Shown in pieces: positions 1 to 11,829 of a stretch of DNA of 62,319 bases. Source of the DNA: Paracamarosporium sp. OC-R06-R3 (taxonomy: Eukaryota; Ascomycota; Dothideomycetes; Pleosporales; Didymosphaeriaceae); assembly GCA_019828545.1 (NCBI GenBank), contig JACVRA010000390.1:1-62319 (forward strand). Reading direction: 5' to 3'. The translations under genes and the position numbers were made by a program. The first letter of the stretch is position 1; the number at the start of each line of letters is the position of its first letter. Under the pieces are notes generated by a model. It was not told the DNA's origin. It saw nothing but the letters and a program-made list of their open reading frames with translations, and made no database searches.

Positions 1-222
1 TTTGGTGTATCTACAATACAAAGTTGCTGGCTGATCGAGCTTGGTGGGGTGCGCGATTTACTGACAGTGCGCACCAACTGCCAAGAATCGGTACTAGTTT
101 TCCATCGTATCCCCAACCCATGTGCACCTCAAACAACTTCTATTTGAAGCTTTGTCGGCTAAGGGAGAATACCAAGGTCTTGCTGCTAGATAGATTTATT
201 GAATCTTCCGACCTTCATGCTA

Positions 223-2479
223 TCAAACGATCTCTAGACGACGATATTCGCATGCGTCAAAAGCACGTAGTCCAGGTCCTTTTGCACGTCTTTTTGAATC
301 TCCAAACATTCCTACATACGCGATATGATTAGCACTACGTAGATAGACTGAATCTGTTGGAGATACTCACCGACTCGCAAATACTTGCCTGTACCATCTT
401 TAGGAAGCAAGACGAGTCCCCAAGCAATGCGTTTGTCTGCACCATCACCACCATCTTTGCCTGAGGGTAGGTAAGAGTCATCTTCTGTGCTTGCAAGTAG
501 CAGCAAAAGGCCACCTCGAAAGAACTTTGTGTTATCCTTCGGTTGCCTTATCCCGTCTAATAAACAGTCTACCTTGAATTCAGTGCCAGGTAAAAGTGTT
601 TTTACATCATCTTCAATATAGCTGCGAGCATCAACCGTTAAAGCAGCCACCTTGCCCTCTACAAGCATGCTCGCCCCAGAAATCCGGCCAAATGGATTCA
701 AGTCTCGGTCTATGGGAGAAGTGCAAGCCTCCAAAAGCTTACACTCAGAACGGAAAGGGCCTTGCCATTCGGGAACGTACTCCACATCCCTATGATTGAG
801 CCAAGTCCAGGAAGGGCCGATATATATGGCATTTAAAGGAGGGTCCAATATCGTGTCCGCGTTGTTCACGCGCGAAGAGGAAGGAATGCTCCAAAAAAGC
901 CCCCGTAGTAGATCACCTGACCAGATGCCCGCTATATAGTCGTCTCTCGTCTCAGCAGCAATTCGTTCAGCTAAACCCGATAATGCAGGTAGTTTGTCGT
1001 TTGTGAACGTGAGCACCCTTTTGGAATACTCTGGCACTATGCTGTACCAGTACTCATATAGTCGTTTGGATTCTTGGGCTAGACGAGATACTTCAATACT
1101 TGTCGTTAAGCTGGAAAAGAACAGCTTATTGTATCCTTCGTCCTTCACTCCAGGCTCCGATACGCACCGTTTAGGGCATGAAAAATGGACTAGTGTGGAA
1201 TCAAAGTAGATCTTGCGTATCGATAGTTCCGCCTCTTGGAATGCCCAACCCCTGGTATACCAAGAGCTTGTGAAAAGAGCCAGCTCCAAACGGCTACTTC
1301 GCTCTAATTTTCTATCCCTGATGCTCCATGGGTTGTATTGGATGTTATAGCTTCCTTGAATCTCTGTCAAAGTGTACATTAAAACTTCACGCTGGTCTCA
1401 TATCAGAGATGGAAGAAGCTTACCTGTGTTTACAGATGATGTGAAATCCACCCGAAATGGTTTACATCGGTCCAAAAATCCTTCAGAGGAGGATGACGAT
1501 GCAATCGGACAGAACGTGACATAGGCGTTGGCATAAATTGATCCCATGCACTTTGATTCTCTCATCCAGTCATTTGTGTTATCTTGGATGATGCATAGAG
1601 CGTCGATCCAAATATATCGAATGGATAAGGCTCGAGCTGCTACGATTGTGTCTTGAATTACCTTTGACATTGAAGTCATTTTCATTCCTTTCAAATGTTC
1701 GGCGTAGTTGTCCGTCGTAGTTCTCGATTGTTTAATGGCGACATGCTTTGGTCCCCAACAATAGCTTAATGCGGCGTAGTGAACCGGTGACGACGAAAAA
1801 GCTGACGCAGTTTCAAACAGTCGTATCTCATCATTAGACCCAGACGCCACGTCTATGAGTCTGGTGGGAGGCGATCCGGAAGGTTGGGGATGTTTGCAGT
1901 GTTCAGTACAGATGCTGGACTCTCGTCGAATCATCGCTATGTTTTCTCTGCACAAAACTTGTTTGTTTGGAGCTGGAAGCAACCCAAGCCACTTGCTACA
2001 CTTCCCTGACAAGTCAATAGGCATGTTTGTTTACCTGGACCATACTTACCATCTTCTCCGTCCTATATATAATGTCAAATAAACCGTGGATCACAGACGA
2101 GAGGTGTACTCGAGTAGCTTACCACCATGAAGATCCACGTTCTACGAGGCCAGCGACAATAACGCGGCGATTGAGGGTGGTATACCTCCACGACTAGATA
2201 ACGAAGGCTGTAGCCACCAAACAATGCACCCACTCCCTGGATGTAAGCGAATGCATACTTAATGGCCTTAAAACCATAGGGTTTTAGTGCGCAGGTTTTT
2301 GTCCGTAACAGTTCACAAAACGCACAGTTGGCAGCATTCTTCATGAGGTTCGGTAAGTCTGGCAAGGAGTCAATGCGCCATTTCTGTTCGCGCCCGGTCT
2401 GCCGTCCGTCATCAAACTGGAGAACGATAGTGCATTCTTCGCAAAGTGCAGAGTGATTGCCGACTTTAGGCTCTTCCAT
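223..2479 (-). CDS. HET-domain (heterokaryon incompatibility) protein
   Basis: HET proteins act in non-self recognition after hyphal fusion, usually by triggering cell death. I place five exons: 2479-2123, 2062-2050, 2005-1424, 1363-371 and 311-223. All junctions are GT-AG and phase-consistent, giving about 677 residues. The three HET core motifs are visible: YAALSYCWG (about residue 200), IRYIWIDALCII (about 244) and RGWAFQE (about 355). Ahead of the domain lies a Cys/His-rich stretch ending PTRLIDV, common in this family. The 13-nt second exon is what lets exon 1 (phase 0) join exon 3 (phase 1). The last intron (312-370) removes a false C-terminus and restores a KYLRVG-type tail seen in HET proteins. 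The family is certain; the allelic specificity and any partner are unknown. Confidence 0.85.
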
Positions 2480-3111
2480 TGTGTATGAGAACGAAGGGTT
2501 GTATGGTGTAGGCTGGCTCTAATAAAGTTTATTGAGGGAAATAGTGGCCACCTCCTGCCCCTCACCCCGCAAGCACGTTTACGGGCCAGGAAGGGCAGCG
2601 CCAATAGGTGTTCATTGGTCGGATAATAACATGGTTATGTTAGCCTATTATTCTAGGCCGATACGCGGCCCTATCTTACTTTGTCTCTTACATCAGAAAC
2701 GGAAGTGTTAAATAAGGGTTAAGGAACAGTAATGGATCAAATTAGCTAAAGATAATCTTATGATTTCTTATCTTTATAGTTATCTCAAATCATACTAAGA
2801 GTCACCCCAACATTCAACCGAGGAAGCAGCGGATGGATCATATGCCCTGAACAACCAATCGCCTATCCATTATCGTAACGGTCTCACATATCCACGAATC
2901 AGCTTACTAAACCACATTCCCTACCCTACCAATACCACGATTACCCCTCAATCTACACGTTAACCAAGTCCGAGTTTATATCGCACACAAACAACACGCG
3001 TCTTTCGTGCCAATTTCTAGGAGAATCACTTTTTTTGTCCCTACTTTTTTACCCAGTCCTACATCACTACGTTCCCGTCATACAAATACCCAGATACACA
3101 AACAGTGTGCA
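2480..3111. promoter_or_regulatory. Divergent intergenic region between HET gene and O-methyltransferase
   Basis: This gap must hold the upstream sequences of both flanking genes. It is AT-rich near 2690-2830. I see no convincing TATA box, RNA gene or repeat. Short open frames here lack recognisable content. Confidence 0.4.
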
Positions 3112-4454
3112 ATGTCCTTGACATCCCTAGCCCACGAAATCCTCCTCAACGCACAGCTCCTCGAAGCTGCAGAACGCGATACGCACGTTTCCACTTCAGA
3201 CACCGACGCAGCCAGAAAAGCACTCCTCAACGCAACGCACAAGCTTAGGGTATGCGTGCAAAGCCCCGAAGCGTACATATTCGAACAGTTATGGAGCGTG
3301 CGTACATCCATCCAGCAGAATACAACACGTACCGTTTCCATGCTGCTAAATCCAAGCTCAGGTAACAGACACATTCATCCTGCGCACAATCTACACCCTC
3401 AACCTCCCGCAGCACGTGCCCCTCCTAGGCTGCATCCCGTACATCACACTCGCCACCACGATAAACATCCCTGCAGAAACACTAACGCGCCTCTTCCGGT
3501 ACGCGATTACGATTGGCTTCTTCACCGAACCTGCTCCAGGTAGTGTCGCGCACTCCGCTGCATCACGCATACTAGCCGTCAACAGCGATGCGTTCGACGC
3601 CATGGGCATGATTCTCTACGAACTCGGGCCCGCGACTCAGCATTTCCCAGCGGCGTTAGCAAAGTTCGCGGCCTCGGGAGAACCGGGAGAGACGGCGTAT
3701 AGCATTGCCAACGGGACGGATCTGGGACTCTATCAATTTTTAGCAAGGAACCCGGAAAGGGGGAGGCGGTTTGGAGGCGCGATGAGGTTCTTTAGTGACG
3801 GGGAGGACTCGTATATCCGGCATTTGTTAGACTATTTTAAGTGGACGGATAGTGCACATGATCGTGAAGACTTCGTCGTCGTTGATGTTGGAGGGGGGCA
3901 TGGCAGTGTGAGCGTGAAGTTAGCGGAGGCGACGAAAAAGATGCGATTCGTTGTGCAAGACAAAGAAGGCGAGATTGAAGAAGGTCGCAGACTCCTGCCA
4001 GATGCGCTCAAAAGCCGAGTCGACTTCGTGGTTCACGACTTCTTCACTCCTCAGTCGACTGTTGCAGATGTGTACTTCTTCCGCTGGATATTCCATAACT
4101 GGAGCGACAAGTATTGTATTCAGATCTTGCAGGGGTTGATTCCGGCTATGAAAAATGGAGCTTGAGTAATGGTGTACGAGCACGTGATGGAAGAAGGCAT
4201 TGACATGCTGTTAAGCAAGAAGCAAGAAAGGTGAGGCAACTACAGATGCGTACAATAGCGTGCTGATGATGCAAAGATACCTCGACCTTTTCATGATGTG
4301 TGCGTACAACAGCCGCGAGAGAACAGAAGAGGACTGGAAGAATTTGTTTGCGGCGGCCGATGATAGGTTCGTGTTTCAAGGGGTGGTTACGCTTCCAGGC
4401 GCCTCGTTGAGTCTCATCGAAGCTATCTGGGAGAGCGAACAAAAGACGACATGA
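3112..4454 (+). pseudogene. Class I SAM-dependent O-methyltransferase, disrupted near the C-terminus
   Basis: Fungal O-methyltransferases of this type methylate phenolic or polyketide hydroxyls. Exon 1 is 3112-3297, the intron 3298-3361 (GTGCGT to CAG) and exon 2 starts at 3362 in phase 0. The dimerisation/winged-helix part (VPLLGCIPYITLA, then FFTEPAPGSVAHSAAS) and the SAM-binding motif VVDVGGGHGS are intact, as is FFRWIFHNWSD. The frame then meets TGA at 4163-4165, where the family normally continues through a VMVYEHVM-like strand. That strand follows directly in the same frame. About 70 bases later a one-base shift is needed to reach LMMQRYLDLFMM, ERTEEDW and LSLIEAIW, ending at 4454. No GT-AG intron removes the stop without deleting conserved sequence. 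The gene therefore has a nonsense codon plus a frameshift, and the 329-residue product would lack the catalytic-histidine region. Sequencing error at two places is the alternative. Confidence 0.75.
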
Positions 4455-4530
4455 CCAGCTTTGGCTGGTCTGTTGATCAAAGTTCATTGAAATGTATCAA
4501 GCCTAATGCTTAACCTTTTTCATTAGGCTT
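4453..4530. repeat. Two perfect hairpins just after the methyltransferase
   Basis: GACCAGC at 4453-4459 pairs with 4464-4470. AAGCCTAATG at 4499-4508 pairs with 4521-4530 and is followed by TTTCTT. The second resembles a terminator hairpin in shape, but fungal Pol II genes do not use these, so a 3' UTR structure is more likely. Confidence 0.4.
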
Positions 4531-5425
4531 TTTCTTGCGCTGATCCTCGAGGGGATTACCTTTTTTTATACTCAAGCTCATGCTGAATGTTTGGCAAGAG
4601 AAAAAGAGACCCAGATTGTAACTCATCCAGTATTCCCACTAGCTAAGACGATCAGAATCCCATAAAAGATCAACAACGTTAATTTTGATTTAATCTACCA
4701 AAATACTACTACAAGACCGCATCCTTACATTTTGAGAGACATCAAAGATTATAGAAGCTCAACGCCGACACTGCTTTCTACGCGTAAATTAGACTCTCGA
4801 CGATTGCGGGTATATTTTTATTAGGCCAATCCAGATCTAAATCTAACTCTGAGTTGGCGGAGCTAAACCATGCACCATACTCTCCACTCATTCACGAAAC
4901 CCACATTAACGAATTGCCACTGCTCCACTCTCAATCGGGGACCGTCAAAGAAGCGGTACACGTCGAGGGTCACTTACGTCTAATGTTCATGAGTGCGCCA
5001 ACTTCGGTTGATCTCTATCATGACTGTATTCTCCTGCGTCCTCGACGCTTCCTGGGTTTTGCATTATATCATAGGCACCCTCAACCTACATGAAGTTCAA
5101 GCTCGAGACAGGAGTGTGATAGTGGGATAGAAGCGTGGTGAAGTGCAAGACGATAGTAATGATTTCCAAGTAGCAAAACGTCATAAAGCGAGGAACGAAG
5201 ACGCAGAAGGCCGTAGTCGTATTCAGTAGCATTGTAATTCAAGCTACCTCCTCCAGCATCCCCAATCCGGCACACTACCTACACCATGCAATGCGAACAA
5301 GCAAGCCGAAGCTAAGTCCACCCACCCCTAAACACCCTGCTATAAGACCATACAAAGCATCACTACCAAAACATAACCCCCTTCCCCAGCCCTCCCTATC
5401 CCACTCACCAAAAAGAAAAACCAAC
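4531..5425. other. Intergenic region between methyltransferase and SIN1
   Basis: No gene recognised. It holds the 3' flanks of two genes that converge here. Short open frames show no domain, signal peptide or plausible splicing. Confidence 0.5.
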
Positions 5426-8020
5426 CTACACGATCCCCTCATGAAACCGATCGACCCCCCTCTTAATCTCCTTCACAATCTCCACCGCATCTCCCTGACT
5501 CTGCGCCTCGAAATCATACCTCTTCGTCTCTTTCTCCTTGAACACGACGACGCGGAACATCTTCGGATGCTTCTTGCTGACTTTGCTGCCGACCACGCTG
5601 GAGAAGTGGACGGTGGTCGTCTTGGCCGGCTGGTCGAAGATCTGCTTCGTGGTGCCCGTCTCGCCGGGCATGATGTGGATGTACTCGTTGTCGAGGGCGA
5701 GCGTGCGGGAAGTGGAGGAGGCGAAGGACATAGGCTGCTTGCGCATGACGGGCCATCGTTTGTAGTACGATGTGGTGGTGAGGGTGAGCCCGGCGTCGCT
5801 GTGCTTAGCGAGCGGGTGGATGAGCCCGTGGCCTGAGACGGCGGCCGCGGTGCGCTCGCTCTTCTTGGTCTTCTTAGGGGCGCCGCCTGTGCCGATGATG
5901 AGAGGTGCATTGGGCGAAGAAGACCCCGGGGAGCCGGCAATACCGAAGACGCCGTCGCCTACGAAGCGGCGGCGTACGAGATCAAGGTCGACGCGTGAGC
6001 CTAGGGCTTCCACGGTGCGGTCTGGGGGTGCGACCGTGGTGCTGGCAGACACTTTGAGGACGAAGAGGCCTTTGTCGAGCCGGAGATCGCGGCACACTTG
6101 GTCGAAGACTTCGGCGATGTACGTATCCGTCGTGCAAGGGATGGGTATACGCTTGTTGTTGAAGTGCTCGTCTGTGTAATGGATGGTGAGGGTCTTTGGT
6201 GCACCAGTACGGCTAGCTGATTGCACGTTAGAAATCGTAGGCGCGTCTGCCAAAGCAGATGTGTCTTTGCGGGTAGCTGTGGGGGCAAAAGAAGGTCCAG
6301 TAATGGGATTGCGGAAGCTCTTGGCGCGGGAGGGCATCGGTTTTGGTACTGTCTTCACAACTGGAGCCTCTTCTGCAGACTTTTGCGAAGCTGCTGCTGC
6401 TGCGGCAGCTTCACGGCTGTAACCGGGAGTGATCTTTTCATTCTCAGCTGTCTCGCGTTCAGAGGCTTGGACGAGACCGAATTCATCCCAGGGCTTTTCA
6501 CGAGCGCGCGGCCGCATGCCTCTGCTGTTGTTGGAAGCAAAATCCATGAGCGGGCGATTCCTCGTCAAGGGAGGGAACTCGTCATCAATCTCGCCGTCGT
6601 CGTACATGCGCAGCACCCAGCAGTTGACATTGATCTTTTCCAAAGGCAGCGGAGGCTCCAACTTCTCTTCCTGGTAGCGCCACAGAGCATAGCCGATAGC
6701 TTCGGCCACTGTTACGGTCTGGCCATTGTCGGCAGTCTTCCTGATTTGCAACTCCAGAGCTTTCGTGGGTTTGGAAGAAAACGGACAATAGAGCTTCACG
6801 TATATAGGGTTAGAATTGGCCTCGCTTGCAGCATCCCAGGCCGCAAACCGCTGGAGTGGATTTGAGGGTTTCTGTTCCTTCGCTTGGAGTGCCTGCGTTA
6901 GTGCACTGACCGGAGGTATGAAACTGATTGGCCTAGGAGGAGGCAGAGCCTGCAACGTCGGTATCAATTGTGCCTTTGGCTTCTTCGGAGAATTGCTAGC
7001 GAAGGGCGTCAAAGTAGGCATGTTGGGAAGCTCAGTAGGGGGTGACGAATCTAGAGGATCATCGCCCTCGCCCATGAAAGAGCCGCTGTCAGCGGTGCCT
7101 GAGAATTCAGACGAGAGCGAGCTGTCTGATTCATTCCCTTCGTCGAGGGCTTCCAAGGGCTCCTTCTCGTCCTCGCTTATACGTTGTGAAAGCAGGTGAT
7201 TTGCTTTGGCGGCCTTGCGAGGGTTCACTCTTCGCTTGTGGAAGGTAAGGGAGTCCATTTCATTCTCGGATGACATCTCGCTGCTGGTAATCGTGTCTCG
7301 GCGAGGACGACCAGGGATGCTCTGGACGCCATCAGATGAACCGCGACGCAGGCTACTCTCGGGCGGTCGGGAGGGCGATGTGACCATGACGGATGGTCCT
7401 TCGGCTGCTTCGCTCAGTCCGCTTCTAAGGGCGGAGCCTCGAATGGGCGAGGACCCAGCGCGCGTTCGAACGGGCATCTTCTGGAATTTGATCTGGTTGG
7501 CAGGTCTGCGTGAGCGGGGTCAGCTTGGAGTCCTGCATAGGCATGTTTATGCCCACCTTTGCGCATCATCTTCTTCGTCGCTCTCGTCACTCAGGTCGCT
7601 GCTGTCGTCTTCTTCGAGTTGTTCGCGCCGCCGTCGCCGTTTCGCATTCAGAGTAGGTCCCACGGTGTCGTTACTACCACCACCGCCCGTCACCATGCCG
7701 CCTTCTTCCTCATCTTCGAAGCCTTCGGGGGGCTTTAAGCCGGCTGAGCGCGGGGCTTGGAAGTACTCGGACGTGATAGCGGTGGGTATGGGCGGCGAGT
7801 AGGTGCGCTTGATGTCGGCGGCATTGGGCACCCAGCCAGCGGCGCGGAAGGCGGGATTGTTGAGGACGGATGTGTTTACGTTTATGAGGCGCTCGCCCAC
7901 GCCGTCCTTGATCGCCGAGAGGTAGGCGGTGCGCAGCTGGAAGAGAACGAAGCTGCGGGGGTCAGCGGAGGCAGCGCGGACATCTTGTGGGCCTCACTCT
8001 TCGTTCTGCAGGAGCGACAT
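5426..8020 (-). CDS. SIN1/AVO1 family subunit of TOR complex 2
   Basis: SIN1/AVO1 is a core TORC2 subunit that presents AGC-kinase substrates to TOR at the plasma membrane. Exons are 8020-7998, 7952-7557 and 7505-5426, with introns of 45 and 51 bp, giving 832 residues. The start is fixed by a 23-nt first exon reading MSLLQNE, which splices in phase to FVLFQLRTAYLSAIKDGVGE, the conserved SIN1 N-terminus. The second junction gives RPANQIKF followed by MPVRTRAGSSPIRG. A Ser/acid-rich linker follows. The CRIM domain lies at about 345-480 (YVKLYCPFSS, VTVAEAIGYALWRYQ), a Ras-binding-like region at about 577-650 and a C-terminal PH domain at about 704-829 (YYKRWPVMRK to FEAQSQGDAVEIVKEIK). It is intact and of usual length, and is divergent with the PRCC gene. 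One weak point is the GTGGGC donor of intron 2. Confidence 0.93.
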
Positions 8021-8253
8021 GGCTGTGTGATCATCGCATCATATCGTGAGTGTGTATCTGCGCGTCCAGGCCAGCTGAATCCAGTTTCGTGAAGTCGTCA
8101 GTTGTTTGTGAAGTCGCGGCATGCGGCGCGTTCCCCAGATCTAAGGTGGACCCTGGCTTGGCCTGAGCTTTTACTTTGCTCATCGCACAACCGCTTCTGA
8201 CCTCATTGCCGCCTCTCGCAACCTGACACGACCCATTCACTCCACAACGCGCC
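8021..8253. promoter_or_regulatory. Shared bidirectional promoter of SIN1 and PRCC genes
   Basis: Only 233 bp separate the two divergent start codons, so the promoters and both 5' UTRs must overlap. No obvious TATA box is present, which fits constitutive housekeeping expression. Confidence 0.55.
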
Positions 8254-9495
8254 ATGAATCTGATCGGCTATTCCGACTCCGAGGACTCGGGCGACGATGC
8301 CCCTCAAGCTCCCCAGCCCTCCACCAAGCCCGCACCAAAAGCCGCATTCCAAAAAGTCGTCGACCGCGCAAACCCAGGCAAGATCAAGCTCAATCTGCCC
8401 AGCGCATCGCAGTCGCACACCGAGAAGGATGACATCGAGTCAGAAGCGCCACCGGCAAAAAGGGCGCGCATCGGTGGCGGCGGCGCATTTGGTGGTTTCA
8501 ATGCGATGCTGCCCGCACCCAAGAAACCAAAACCGGAAGCGACGACCGCAGACGCACCTTCTGGGAGGAGAGGACTAGGAAGGGGCCTGGGAGCTGGCGT
8601 CAACTTAAAAACAGGTGCAGAACCGGCATTTCGGCGAGAACCCAAGGTCGAGCTTGACGAGTACGACGAGAATGGCGATCCCATCAAGAAAGAGGAGCGA
8701 AAGCAGGACGACTTCCGCGCTCTCCTCAATTTACCCGCGCCAAAGACCGAGACAAATGTTGTAAAGCCACAGACAGCTCCGCCAGCAAACACAGCGGCGA
8801 CACCAGAGCCTGTCGCTCCACCCGCAAGACCCAGATTCATGCCCAAGGGTATGGGATGGGGGAAGAAAAAGAAGCCGTCTGGCCCCAAGCCAGTTGCCGC
8901 ATCTTCCACTCAACCGAAGAACGACTCAACACCGGATACCTCGTCTACCAGATCCGTAGTAGAGCAGAAACCCCCGAGCAAACCAAAAGTGTCTCTCTTC
9001 TCCATATCACAAGAGGCGACCGTCCCAGAAAAGCAATCCACCGGCGCCTACCAACCTCTCCTCTACGGTGCCGACCAAGATGATGGCGAACCACTAATAC
9101 CTGACACAGCGTTCCTCCCGCCTCACCAAGCCACGCCAGCCTCCACCACCACCCCCCACCCCCCACCCTCCAACAACCTAACAAACATCGCGTCCGAGCT
9201 CAATCTTTCCGAAGCCGAGCGCCGCCAACTCTTCGGTCGTAAAGGCCAAGGCCCCGATTTCTCCTCCGCCAAAATCGTCGACTTCAACACCGACGCAGAG
9301 TACGCGCACAACGAGATACTACGTCAGCAGGGCGAGACGGTGCAGCACAACGCGCTGAAATCGATATCTGGCACGGGCAAGAATAGTCTGCGGAGCTTGA
9401 TCAATGTGGCGAGTACGCAGAAGGAGGCGCTGGAGGAGCATTTTGCGAGTGGGCGGAGGAACAAGAAAGAGGCGGGGAATAAGTATGGGTGGTAG
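8254..9495 (+). CDS. PRCC-domain protein (mitotic checkpoint/splicing-associated family)
   Basis: The reading frame is a single exon of 413 residues. It begins MNLIGYSDSEDSGDD, the typical acidic start of the PRCC family, and ends with the family-like C-terminus ARIVDF-type segment, LRSLI and NKKEAGNKYGW. Between them is a low-complexity Pro/Ala/Lys-rich region with basic clusters (PAKRARIGGGG, KKKKPSGPK) that could act as nuclear localisation signals. Human PRCC is nuclear, binds MAD2B and associates with the spliceosome; the role of fungal members is less clear and is inferred here. The C-terminal block (about 310-413) is the conserved domain. The ATG follows a short divergent promoter shared with SIN1. 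Confidence 0.85.
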   Translation: MNLIGYSDSEDSGDDAPQAPQPSTKPAPKAAFQKVVDRANPGKIKLNLPSASQSHTEKDDIESEAPPAKRARIGGGGAFGGFNAMLPAPKKPKPEATTADAPSGRRGLGRGLGAGVNLKTGAEPAFRREPKVELDEYDENGDPIKKEERKQDDFRALLNLPAPKTETNVVKPQTAPPANTAATPEPVAPPARPRFMPKGMGWGKKKKPSGPKPVAASSTQPKNDSTPDTSSTRSVVEQKPPSKPKVSLFSISQEATVPEKQSTGAYQPLLYGADQDDGEPLIPDTAFLPPHQATPASTTTPHPPPSNNLTNIASELNLSEAERRQLFGRKGQGPDFSSAKIVDFNTDAEYAHNEILRQQGETVQHNALKSISGTGKNSLRSLINVASTQKEALEEHFASGRRNKKEAGNKYGW

Positions 9496-11829
9496 GTGGT
9501 TGGAAGCAGAGCCGTGCTTTCTGTTTAGGTATGTAGATTGCGCGCAAATGAGAGATTTTGGACGAAGCGATGCGGTATTATACTTCGTCATTTCACTACC
9601 CCACAAGCTTTCTACCTTCCTCTGCTCCCCGCCACTTCAAGTGTCATTGCTTTTCGCCCCGCTCGTGTGCATGAATCAACATAGCCGTAGGGGCAGTACT
9701 CGTACTTAAACCACCACATCTCGTCTCATTAAATCAAATCCATTCGACCCCAAGCTCTCTTTCCTCACATCCACCATCTACTCCCCACAACCCCCTCTCT
9801 ACCCCAAATACCCGCTCCTCTATTCTCTACTCTATTCCACCCCGTGCGTGTTTTCCCTCGTCACTCCATACACCGCTTAAGACAACACGATACAACAACA
9901 CTGGTCAACACGACTAGTAATGTAACGCGGAATACGGAGGAGTGTGCGAAGGGGTCAATAGGTATAAAGAACGAGCTTTTAAGGTACGGGTTATTGAGTC
10001 GGGGATAGAGGAAGCGGAGAGGAGGCATGATGATTTCAAGGTTTAGGGGTGAAGATTGAGAGGGAGGTGGGAGTAGGTGAGGTGAAGGAAGTGTGGAGGA
10101 CGAGAGTATGCAGAGGGGGCGATGGCGGACGATTTTTTAAGTCACGGGGGGAGGATACGCTTGCTGGGGCATTGAAGGCAAACGCGGTTGGGAGTGGTGG
10201 TAGTAAGGGTGAGGAGGTACGTGTGGTTGTCGCAGTGTAGGTGTTGCGAGTAAAGATTGTGCATAGAGAGGAGTGTGCGTGACGTGCTTACTACATCCTT
10301 AACATCCCTCTACTTAAGTCAGGCTCCTCTAGATATTCATCCTTAAACCCCCTGACTTGATCAAAACAACAGTAAAAAACCAGTGAGTAAGTAAGCGCGT
10401 GTTTCTCGTGTATCTAGCGAAGAAGATATCGCGGAGGATGAGCGTTGTACGAGAGTTGTACGAGTCTCGTGCGAGAAGCGGGTAATATATCTCACGTTCT
10501 TCTGCCCAAGGTCAAAGGACGAACAGCAGAGCTTCGTGGTTGGAAGGATTAGAAGGAAGGGTAGCTGAGTACGTGCGCTTCTCGTGGTATTGGTATCTGG
10601 TAAGGGAAGGCGTGAAAACAGTTAAGGCTTGTTTGGAACGTAGGCGGTATATTGTTAATGTTATTTAGTGAAAGAAGAACAAACTGCTTATGACTAGGAG
10701 GTTCAGTCAAATTGTTAGCGAAGGACAAGTGTGTGCAGCTCTCGTGCTCTAATTGATGGGGGAAAATTGTGAAGACGGACACGGTCCATATGATGCGGGG
10801 ACTCCATTAGTTATCGCTAAACTGATGCATGACGGCATAGGCAGAGCGGTTGTCCTTGCGCGGATAAAAAATAACATCGAGTGGAGCAAGGTCCAAAAGG
10901 GAGTTTCATCCGGCATCGGATGCGCCCGGAAGGCGGCGGGGATCTGCAGCATCACTTGCACGTGGTGTGTCGCATGAGCTATAGGCGCCACTATTTGAGT
11001 CAAATGGGCAGGAACTGTGTATCGAGTAAATTAGAGCATAGCGGTTACAGCAAGAAATTGGAATTGTTGACAATCTACCCTCCCCGACAAGCGTTGACGC
11101 ACCCTTGAACAACTGCAAATCTAGTCACGATAGGACAAATCTCCACCTTTGGTATAAGTCAGTACCTATGCGTAACCTTATTCAGATAGTCATTGTATAG
11201 TACTGTGATTATGACGATGATTCTTGGGGTAGGTTCTAATATTGCCAGGTTACTGCTTCGGTTGCCGTGGATTGTACGAATCGTACTGACTATTGTACTG
11301 TGTCGTGATTTCTGCTCCATGTTCTACTGTATTCGTAAGTTGTACTCAACGTTGTACTGTATTCATGATCTGTACTTAAAACTGTACTCATACTATCGTG
11401 CAGCAGCACCTACCGATCTTCACTACTAGTGCCCGCGTTTAAATAGTCCCCGTTCCGATCCCTGTTAGAGTGCAGACTTCTTCGGAAGAACAACGCTAAA
11501 CGCCGACATACCGATATCAGTATGTACTTTCCTCAACTTCGGCTTGTTACTCGTCCAATCATTTCAGCTAGCTAGTAGGGATTGAGACGAGTTAGAACAT
11601 CTAATAAAGATCGGCAATATCACTACCGCTTCCTCATTACGACCGCCTGCATTCCCTTCGTACAACCCACAAAGCAACGCTGATTGGGTGTCTACAAGCA
11701 GCATGAGTCCTGATACAGGTGATCTGTTGGGCCCAGATCCTTGCTATACGAGCCCACCCGAAGGCAGCAACTATTTAAACATGCCACCAACAGCCACGTT
11801 CTCACCAAATTGAAACATCTTACTTGAAT
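9496..11829. other. Long gene-free stretch before the oxidoreductase cluster
   Basis: About 2.3 kb in which I find no convincing gene. The first 400 bp are pyrimidine-rich (9720-9850), followed by a purine-rich run near 10010-10130. Around 10440-10500 the sequence repeats TTGTACGAG-like words. Short open frames such as 10753-10977 show no domain. A TATTTAAA box near 11770 is a plausible promoter element for the downstream monooxygenase. A long non-coding RNA cannot be excluded. Confidence 0.45.
11273..11395. repeat. Cluster of degenerate TGTACT/TACTGTATTC repeats
   Basis: The word TGTAC or GTACT recurs about six times in 120 bp, and TACTGTATTC occurs twice 22 bp apart. Spacing is irregular, so this is a degenerate repeat rather than a clean tandem array. 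It lies about 430 bp upstream of the monooxygenase start. Confidence 0.45.

Noticed and set aside
4499..4536. Rho-independent-terminator-like hairpin
   Set aside because: The host is eukaryotic and transcripts end by polyadenylation; the shape is likely coincidental or a 3' UTR stem.
6221..6865. 214-codon plus-strand frame
   Set aside because: It is antisense to the well-supported SIN1 coding sequence and has no domain.
7206..7802. 198-codon plus-strand frame
   Set aside because: Antisense to SIN1 exons 2-3; its Ser/Arg richness mirrors acidic codons on the real strand.
8304..8909. 201-codon minus-strand frame
   Set aside because: Antisense to the PRCC gene; no homology recognised.
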